Both the position numbers and the translations under genes were made by a program. The notes beneath the pieces are model-generated. The model made no database searches, had not been told where the DNA came from, and worked only from the letters and a program-made list of their open reading frames with translations. 64,000 nt of DNA from Macropodus opercularis (Eukaryota; Chordata; Actinopteri; Anabantiformes; Osphronemidae): contig CM061097.1 of the NCBI GenBank assembly GCA_030770545.1, positions 18,432,501 to 18,496,500 of the forward strand. Reading direction: 5' to 3'. This document shows, piece after piece, positions 56,001 through 64,000 of the stretch (position 1 is the first letter of the stretch; each line of letters opens with the position of its first letter).

Positions 56001-57868
56001 TCTGGACTCAGGCGCCGGTCAGCAGACTGTCCATCACGCTTTTATACTAAAAAAATAAAACCAATACAAATCAAATTAATTAAAATACAAGCTAAGTTTA
56101 ACACAAAGTTATATGTAAGAAGACACACAAGTTTTAAAGATGTGCCCAAATCAATGCTTTGCCCCAACCTACAGGGAACTCCTGTAATTTGTTAATACCC
56201 AAAGCATCTATTCCATACAGCTGCACTTTCAGTCTATAACCTGTTAACTAATGATCAGTAGCCTGAGCATCACAGAGAGGAGACTTGTTGGCTCTCGCCT
56301 CAACAATGAGTTAGTGTTATAGGTTCAGAGGTTCATCGTAAAATACTGTGATGTAAATGCAGTTTTTATGTGATATACGAGATGGTTCATAACACTGTAC
56401 TCACTGTGAACGGAGCATCCGCTGTCCGCCTCCTGTCCCGAACATCAGGTGGGAATCCAGTCCTCCTTTTTCTGTTTAGAGGAACCTTTCCCTTGTGTCG
56501 GCTGTAACCCTCAGTCTGGACTCTGGCGTCAGTCGGCAGACTGTCCGTCCCACTTCTGACACCAAGATGTCGTGGAAAAACCTTCTTCAAATGCTGGAAC
56601 ATACTGAGAAAACTAGAGGAGCATGTTGGTGTAACGAACCAGCTCAATGTTTAGTACGTGCTGGCATGAGGAAGACATCCTACAGCGAACCACTGTCTTC
56701 TGATGGATGTTAACACCAGAGCTTCTTATATATTGTAACAAATGGTTTAGCCACCCCTCGCATGCTACCTGCTGTCTAAACGCATGTTCCATTTGGCCAA
56801 CAGACCAACCTGGTAAAGCTTCTAACTTCCCCATTTTGTTCCCTGTGGTTGTGTAGATTCACTTGGGCCGGTGCTTAAACTTTCAATGGGCTTATCATTC
56901 ACACAGGGGTTTTCACTCACACTGATCTTCCCATCTCATCGTATGGTTGGACCTTATCACACATACTCTAACTTTGGGTGACTCTCTTCAGCCAGGTAGT
57001 TTGTATGACACATTGGTTCAGAGCAACGTACCCTGTGTGTGCTTATCAGCAATGCACACGGGACACTGAAGGAGTCATCGCAAAGCTTATGATGTTATTA
57101 CATCAGTCATACGCCCATTTTATTCAGATGGGACATCCCTAGATGTATGAATAATCTAAAACATAAAATCAACTCAATCAAAACTAAATACAAGCAAGGT
57201 TTACCACAAAGTGACTCAAATGAAGACAAACTAAAATACAGTTTTAAAACATAGGCCACAATGTTGCTGAACATTTTCTTACACATGTGGTTGATTCTCT
57301 TTAAACTCATGAATGACTTACACAAGGTAAGACTTCAGTATTCGTAATATTCTAGATGTAACTTCACTGTAACACTGACCACTAAAGAAATTACAGAACG
57401 CGTCAGGTGACTAAACCAACTAAACCGCCGGTCAGCAGACTGTCCATCACGCTTTTATACTAAAAAAAATAAAACCAATATAAATCAAATTAATTAAAAT
57501 ACAAGCTAAGTTTAACACAAAGTCACGTGTAAGCAGACACAGAAGTTTTAAAGCTATGCCCAAATCAATGCTTTGCCCCAACCTACAGGGAACTCCTGTA
57601 ATCTGTTAATACCCAAAGCATCTATTTCATACAGCTGCACTTTCAGTCTAAAACCTGTTAACTAATGATCAGTAGCCTGAGCATCACAGAGAGGAGACTT
57701 GTTGGCTCTCGCCTCAACAATGAGTTAGTGTTACAGGTTCAGAGGTTCATCATAAAATGCTGTGATGTAAATGCAGTTTTTATGTGATATACGAGATGGT
57801 TCATAACACTGTACTCACTGTGAACGGAGCATCCGCTGTCCGCCTCCTGTCCCGAACATCAGTTATAA
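53089..57868. repeat. R repeat cluster 4 (three units)
   Basis: Half-unit b at 53250, 54840, 56430 and 57842; half-unit a at 54325 and 55915. The third a is lost by a deletion at about 57415. The units from 54277 and 55867 are offset by 1590 bp and differ at only about ten positions over 1.4 kb, the most recent duplication here. The third unit (57110-57400) belongs to the sequence type seen in clusters 1 and 3. The last half-unit b is cut at CCCGAACATCAG, where the 51-bp array starts. Confidence 0.92.
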
Positions 57869-57869
57869 C

Positions 57870-58524
57870 TTCATTGCAGTCAGTAACAGTTAGTACAAAG
57901 TCAGAGAAAAGCAAGCGTTCTTCATTGCAGTCAGCGATAGTTAGTACAAAGTCAGAGAAAAGGAAGCGTTCTTCATTGCAGTCAGCGATAGTTAGTACAA
58001 AGTCAGAGAAAAGCAAACGTTCTTCATTGCAGTCAGCGATAGTTAGTACAAAGTCAGAGAAAAGCAAGCGTTCTTCATTGCAATCAGCGATAGTTAGTAC
58101 AAAGTCAGAGAAAAGCAAACGTTCTTTATTGCAGTCAGCGATAGTTAGTACAAAGTGAGAGAAAAGCAAGCGTTCTTCATTGCAGTCAGCGATAGTTAGT
58201 ACAAAGTCAGAGAAAAGCAAACGTTCTTCATTGCAGTCAGCGAAAGTTAGTACAAAGTTAGAGAAAAGCAAGCGTTCTTCATTGCAGTCAGCGATAGTTA
58301 GTACAAAGTCAGAGAAAAGCAAACGCTCTTCATTGCAGTCAGCGATAGTTAGTACAAAGTCAGAGAAAAGCAAACGTTCTTCATTGCAGTCAGCGATAGT
58401 TAGTACAAAGTCACAGAAAAGCAAACGTTCTTCATTGCAGTCAGTAACAGTTAGTACAAAGTCAGAGAAAAGCAAGCGTTCTTCATTGCAGTCAGCGATA
58501 GTTAGTACAAAGTCAGAGAAAAGA
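57870..58524. repeat. 51-bp minisatellite, about 13 units
   Basis: Same unit as the giant array, inserted at the same point of half-unit b. It has two TCAGTAACAG variants, in the first unit and near the end. It is homogeneous and lacks the AATAGC, TACTACAAAG, GTGTCC and TTTTTACAACG variants of the big array. The right junction (AAAAGACTAATACTGCTG) has lost about 115 bp of the flank seen at 37255. Confidence 0.95.
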
Positions 58525-58573
58525 CTAATACTGCTGTTATGACAAATACACCCAAAATAGAAATACATGTCTT

Positions 58574-58992
58574 GATCACTGGAAAACCTTAGCAACAGCT
58601 AAAGGGGTAACAGGAATATAAATGGAATATTTGAACTGAGTTCTACAACACACAGGGTATTTCTCACACTGCTCAGTGGTTGTGTCAGTACCTACTTCTG
58701 CCGGATCAAACCCTGATGCCGATTCACAGCAGCTGTCCCTCCTCTGTCCTCTGTGCTGGTGCAGTGGCAGACAGCTTGTTGGGACGTCACCGGAGCAACT
58801 GGTCTTCGTGGTGTCGCGGGGAGTTACGTTAGCACCGTTAGGTTTCCCTCCCCTTGTCACCAGAGACACTGTTGCACTGTACAGATGTGTAGTGATGAAG
58901 TCCTTCGTGGTGACTCGACGGTGCAGTGGAGATTCACTCATTCACTCTCTCCCACTGTGCTGGTCAACGCTGCCTCTCGTAGGTCAAGAATG
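58574..58992 (-). pseudogene. E fragment, copy c: inverted env-region-like sequence
   Basis: Longest open version, about 121 codons on the minus strand (58576-58941), starting MSESPLHRRVTTKDF. Related to ERV-1 15737-15985 in opposite orientation. No hydrophobic signal or membrane segment is evident within the frame, so an intact envelope product is not supported. Confidence 0.55.
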
Positions 58993-59074
58993 TAACTCTT
59001 GGTCCTTTCAGTCCTGCTGATTAAACAGAACAGGAATAGGCATATTTACAAATGTGTCCACAAAGAAACATGCT

Positions 59075-59178
59075 ACAAGCTACACACACATTCTTCACCT
59101 ACACATAGTTGCTTCAGAACACTGGACTCACTCTGAATGGAGCGTCCGCTGTCTGTCTTCTGTCCCGGATGTCGAGCC
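59075..59178. repeat. R half-unit a remnant before Q copy 3
   Basis: Carries CTACACACACATTCTTCACC through TGTCCCGGATGTC, then breaks into Q at GAGCCGATGCTAAAG. It shows that E and Q were once separated by R sequence. Confidence 0.8.
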
Positions 59179-59559
59179 GATGCTAAAGTCAGACATGCTG
59201 GGAAAAACGCTACAAGTGGCCGCGTACAGGGCAGACGCTGCCCCCTCGTGGACAAATACAGGAATGATCCTCCATGACAGTTTTCTAGTGTGACCCCTGA
59301 CTTTTCGTTTTCGTTTCAATAAGGTGAACACTCTAATGTTTTAATAGAGTACGTCAATAAGAACACATGGAAAACGATAGCAAACACTGACATGATAAGT
59401 AGTTTTTCAGGTGAAATAAAAAACCAATAGTAACCAAATCACAATAGTAACAAAAACGTCACAATACACACAATAAGTAGTTCAAGACATTTCCCAACTG
59501 ATCAGAAAGCATAGCACAAATAACATACAAACATTTTATCTCAGCTGTAAATTGTCTTA

Positions 59560-59760
59560 CCTCTGCTTCTCTGTCTTCGTGGAAACGATATGACTGGTAC
59601 CAGGTTCGTCTGTTTAGCCGACACCACAGTTACGTGACGTCACCAACCGCCGATCTAGCAGTTGATATTCTGAGCCAATCAGATCCAAACTCCCGCGTAA
59701 CCATGACGACCAAGGCGCAGAGGTACTTGGGAAAAACACTTTGCATTGATAACATCCAAT
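59560..59760. promoter_or_regulatory. Candidate bidirectional promoter, copy 3
   Basis: CRE at 59635-59642, CCAAT in GAGCCAATCAGA near 59675, YY1-like ATGGCGGC at 59761, and outward-facing donors, as in the other copies. Confidence 0.5.
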
Positions 59761-59854
59761 ATGGCGGCGTCCGGCACTAGCACACGCGCTACACTTGTAA
59801 AATGTTAAGCTATAGCAACCGACAGAGAAGGAGTAAAAGCTGAAAGCTGGGCAG
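59761..59854 (+). pseudogene. Q first exon, copy 3 (early stop)
   Basis: Same TAA after 15 codons (59806-59808) as copy 2; donor intact. Confidence 0.45.
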
Positions 59855-60745
59855 GTAGGTGGCCTCCTCAGTGAAATGTTTACTGTGTACAGTAGCGCTG
59901 CTAGATGGTTGAATACACAATAACTAAAGTTAAAGTAGCAATGTCGCTAACAAGCTAACCTAAGGCTAACTGATGACAATATTTACACAACCACTGTATA
60001 ACAAGGTTTGAACCATTTTGTTAGCAGTGTTCAACTAGACTGTGTTTCAGTTGTACATGTTTCTTTCCACAGAAGTGTGGTAGATAATTAATAACGATTT
60101 ATATGTTCAAAATTCAATTTTTAATTACTGTATTAAATGAACTGTATAATGTAAGACATTTATCGATACTGACTGTTGCTGATACTTACGACTTACTTAC
60201 TTACAGCTTATTCATCTGTAGAGATGTGGTATCTTTCTGTTGTTAATGTGTTTTTGTTTTTCCCCTGAATCCCAGGTGACACACAAGCAGACTCCTGCAG
60301 TGGCAGTTGAGAGTGAGATGCCCCCTGCTTCCAGTAAGATGTTAATAATCAGGTAAAGACGTAGGGCCATCACTGTGGTCACAAATCATGGTTGTTGCTC
60401 TGTACTGTGTGTAGTTTCATTATAATAATAGGAAGCTGAACACACTACTTATAGTGGCAGCACTTCAAAATGTCATCCGTTTTCACTGCAGCATGTTTGC
60501 GTCTCCACTACGTCACCAGGGCGTCTCTTCCTAAGTATTTTAATTTCTGCTGTGGGCAAAAAAATGATCTTGGTGTTGGTCTCTGTTTAACCACCAGGTG
60601 TCGCAAAGTTTTTTACGTATCTCCACTTCACAGAGGCCTGTTACTGCAGGGGCTGATTATCAGAAACATACAAATGTTTTTATTATGTAGTATCTGATTT
60701 CTGTGAATGAATGGTTGTCTAACACGTAGGAAACCAAGACCTCCG

Positions 60746-60816
60746 GTTCCGTATGTAGTTTAGTGGTCTTAGTGGGTGACTTTAACTTCGCAACACAAGC
60801 AAGTTCGATCCCCACT
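60746..60816 (+). repeat. tRNA-like relic, copy 3
   Basis: B-box GTTCGATCC kept, A box degraded as in copy 2. Confidence 0.4.
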
Positions 60817-63598
60817 CGTGTTTTATTTTATTTTTTTATAAAAAGCTCTGAATTTTAATCTGAAAAACTGCATTTTTGTCTTACAATTATTTTCCATTGA
60901 CTCCAAAGTTATAATGGCCGTGTCTTTTGTTTGATGTTGAAATGCTTTAAAGACAGCAGGCGTCTCCCAAAATATCTACACACACACTGTGTCACGTCTG
61001 CTGTGATATTAATATCTCCACATATTTCTGTTACTGCGATGTAATTAATATATGATACTTTTCACTTTTAAAGATGTGCTTATATCTATTTAGTTGTCAA
61101 AATTTCTACCGGTAAGTGAACTTCACCATATTGTTTTTCTCTTGTAGAGAATCAACGGCGCTTCATATAGAAACAAAAACCATAAAACAGTGAGTTAAAA
61201 CAGGGAACATTCGATCACATCGCTTCCTGCACTTTACAGCAGGTGTATTCATATGCTAACTCTTGTCTAGTGTGTCCCAACACCGTGTTTTGTCAAGGAG
61301 TGAATCGTCGGAGGTGTCTTTTAATTCATACATTATGTGTATTGGTCTCCGCTGGACTCATCACGTGATCGCTCACGTCCTGTCAGCTTGCGGGCGCTGG
61401 TGGCAGCAGCTCACTTCAGTTCACAAAGTGCAGAAGACAAGGTAAACAAAACAGATATGTCAAGGATTATATCTTTCAAACACGCTATGTCTGTTATGAG
61501 TTGATTATAAGGAGATTTCAGAAATTAAAATGTCAAACAGGCAGAAACTCGGGTCGCCAAAACGGGACACAGGGTGGCTTCACAGGTGTTCTTGTGTGAA
61601 TGTATGTAGCCGCCATAGAATGAGATTTTCTTGTATAACTTGCCATTTTAGTGAACCTTACTCATTTATTGGGTTGTGAGTTTATATTATAACGTCTGAT
61701 AACTACATAAATAAAGAATTCACAGAAATCCTCGGTACAGTACTGTGTCGTTGTAGGACTAGCCATGACCGGCTATGAGTGTCAGCCCATCGCCACCTAC
61801 AGGTCATTTACACGTAACACACGCTGTGCCTCGGCAAAAATGCAGTGGAAACGTGGCAGAAATGACAAACCAACGCGGTGGAACACGACACTTAACGGCT
61901 ACCACTGTATTTCGTACAGATTTGAGTTAGGGTTTTGTGTGGAACTGTGTTTAACTTGTGGTTGAAGTCGTGGTTAACCTGATGAACATGTTGGTTCTCT
62001 TTCGCTCATTGGGCCCTTGCAGGGAGTGTACTGTAGCTCATACGTTTAGGATACTACATTTCATTTGTCCGTCATTGGTGTAACACCTGCCATTATCAAA
62101 CCTTAAGTTCTTCTCATTATAATTGTGCATTTCTTCAAAGTTGTATTTTAAATGTGATCCATGGCACCAATTGATATGTTGCTGTGATACTTACTGTTAT
62201 CCCTAGAAAAGGCCACGTCATCTTGTCACTTTTAATGTAGTTGCTTTTTCAGGGATCGTTTTGATCCAGTATAAGTTTTAAATTCTATTAATGTTTATAG
62301 ATGTGATGAATGTGTTTTTGTTTTTCCCCTGAATTCCAGGTAACACAAAAAGCAGACTCCTGCAGTGGCAGTTGAGACTGAGATGCCCCCTGCTTCCAAA
62401 ACGGTTCAAACATAGAAGATGTTAATAATCAGGTAAAGAAGTAATGCCATCACTGTGGTCACAAACCATGGTTGTTGCCCTGTACTCTGTGTGGTTTCAT
62501 TATAACGATAGGAAGCTGAATGTCGTACAGATTTGAGTCTGGGTTAGTTTTGTGGAAATGAGTTTGACTTGTGCTGAAGTCATAGTTAACCTGACGAACA
62601 GCTGGGAAAACCTTTTACTAAATGGGTTAGATGATGAGTGAGAGTGACTGTTTACCATTTTGAGATAAAAAAAAAAGGTGTGTGACAAACAAAAAAGCAG
62701 ACACTGGAAGGCTGGTTGTGATTCAACAGGAATATTGTCTTTAATAAACAAACAACTAACACAACACAAAGCACAACAACTAACTATAGACACTCGCTAT
62801 GAGGATAAATAGTGAAATCATACATGTTAATAAATAAAAGTAACAATTAGTCTATAAAACAAAACAAAATCTTACCTGACTAAGTACAGAGCAAGATGGT
62901 CTCTAATAACCAGAATACAAAAGCAAGACGCTGACTAACCAGAATTCAAACTAATTGATCAGATACATGAAATTACACGTGTGTTCCGTGAACCAGCTAC
63001 AAAGTCCAAAGAGACATTGCCTCAGCTGGCTGGAGAACAGAACTGCCACAGATTGAACCTTTGTAAACGTGCAAACTGCCTGTGTCATAGGTTGATGCAC
63101 CACCAGGCCACCAGAGATGCAGGGTTTTAACACAGCCCTGAAGCAGAGGGTCCCACTCCTTTTGATTCTGGAACTAGGAGTCTATTCCAGCTGTCATGTG
63201 GGTTGAGAGGAGCGGTACAGGTCGCCAGTCCAACAACCAGTGTGTTTGAACAGCTTTTCTGATATCTGATACCTTTCCTTCTTTCTCATAGCAAAGGGAG
63301 GTAGGGAGATACTGTTTAGTTAAAATAGTTTTACAGCATGGGCCATGGCCATGAGAGCATGGCAGCAGAATTTTGATTTGCTTTGTTTCTGTTTCTGTTT
63401 CGTCGGAGGGGTCACTGACGGTGGAAAGACGTCTCCCTGAGCGCAGCTCAGCCTCAACCTCTACAAAAACAGAGTGAGACATGCTGTAAGGCATCACCTC
63501 TTATCTCCATCGGACGGATCCTACAAACTCAAAATTACTTATCAACAGGGAAACCTGGTGAGTCATTGACATATTTGCTTCTCATGTGTCCTGGGGAA

Positions 63599-63812
63599 AG
63601 TGTTAATTAGTGAACACTATAATATGACACTGATATGAGTGTTAATCAGTGAACACTATAATATGTCACTGATATGAGTGTCAATCAGTGAACACTATAA
63701 TATGTCACTGATATGAGTGTTAATCAGTGAACACTATAATATGTCACTGATATGAGTGTTAATCAGTGAACACTATAATATGTCACTGATATGAGTGTTA
63801 GTCGGTGAACAC
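63599..63812. repeat. 39-bp minisatellite, about 5.5 units
   Basis: Same unit and flanks as 9881-10250, with four fewer units. One unit has GTGTCAATCAG. Confidence 0.95.
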
Positions 63813-63877
63813 TTTGATTTGGCATCGAACTTTCACAGAGACGTCTGTGACTGTACAACTACGCGTAGTGCTGCACC

Positions 63878-64000
63878 ATGGGGAGCAGTTACGGTAAAGC
63901 TGGCTTGGAGCCACAGGGTCCCAGTGTGGATATCATGTCATATCAATTGACATTTTGGGTGACAAACTGAAAGAAGACGAACAAAGGTTGAGAAAAATAA
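63878..64000 (+). pseudogene. gag: Start of another ERV-1-type gag, cut by window end
   Basis: ATG at 63878 with the same MGSSYGK start and the same TGA at codon 31 (63968-63970) as 10406. Two substitutions separate the first 100 bp from ERV-1. The shared stop and shared 5' flank show it is a duplicate of the same insertion and not a second integration. Confidence 0.8.

Larger units (their letters stand above)
59180..63598. repeat. Duplicated block Q, copy 3
   Basis: Complete from ATGCTAAAGTCAGACATG to the ERV leader. It shares with copy 2 the early stop in the first exon and the extra segments at 61000-61060 and 61190-61570, but like copy 1 it is followed by the 39-bp array and an ERV. Confidence 0.9.

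Noticed and set aside
58576..58941. An intact retroviral envelope gene
   Set aside because: Only about 121 codons are open, without a visible signal peptide, cleavage site or membrane anchor, and the homologous part of ERV-1 is broken.

Overview
The window reads as teleost fish nuclear DNA. It is AT-rich and gene-poor, with spliceosomal exons, L2-type and RTE-type LINE pieces, a hAT-like element, fish-type endogenous retrovirus (ERV) remnants and large tandem repeats. No complete, intact protein-coding gene is visible. I cannot name the species.

Most of the window is copies of one composite module. In idealised order the module is: (P) three exons of a phosphodiesterase-9A-like gene; (R) tandem units of about 1.6 kb; (M) a 51-bp minisatellite; (E) an inverted fragment resembling the env region of the ERV; (Q) a block of about 4-5 kb with a CpG/CRE/CCAAT bidirectional promoter and short exons; a 39-bp minisatellite; then an ERV beginning with a gag start codon.

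Layout: P 1-1285; R 1290-5080; Q 5081-9880; 39-bp array 9881-10250; ERV-1 (gag, pro, pol and env traces) 10316-about 16000; unassigned 16190-17830; second ERV fragment, ERV-2 (integrase region), 17831-19005; L2-type LINE end 19230-19890; dispersed repeat 19890-20150. P again 20160-21550; R 21552-22755; a C-rich insertion 22756-25160; stub of M 25170-25254; E 25434-25800; R 26012-29260; giant M array 29261-37254 (about 8 kb, roughly 158 units); E 37439-37856; Q 37912-41986. Then 41987-52720 is unique in this window: a hAT-like element, the 3' end of a G2E3/HECT-like gene with a divergent minus-strand transcript candidate, RTE and L2 LINE fragments, and a 1.1-kb tandem duplication. A minus-strand L2-type LINE fragment (52722-53088) marks the return to R 53089-57868, M (about 13 units) 57870-58524, E, Q 59180-63598, the 39-bp array 63599-63812 and the start of a further ERV copy at 63878, cut by the window end.

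The P blocks at 1 and 20263 are offset by exactly 20262 bp and differ at about 1% of positions, so the amplification is recent. The modules are not identical. The 51-bp array varies from under two units to about 158, the 39-bp array from 5.5 to 9.5 units, and each Q block has its own insertions. The region is best described as an unstable segmental-duplication cluster carrying pseudogenised exons, dead ERVs and a hyper-expanded minisatellite. The long open frames over the 51-bp array, present on both strands, are an effect of unit length (17 codons) and not evidence of protein.
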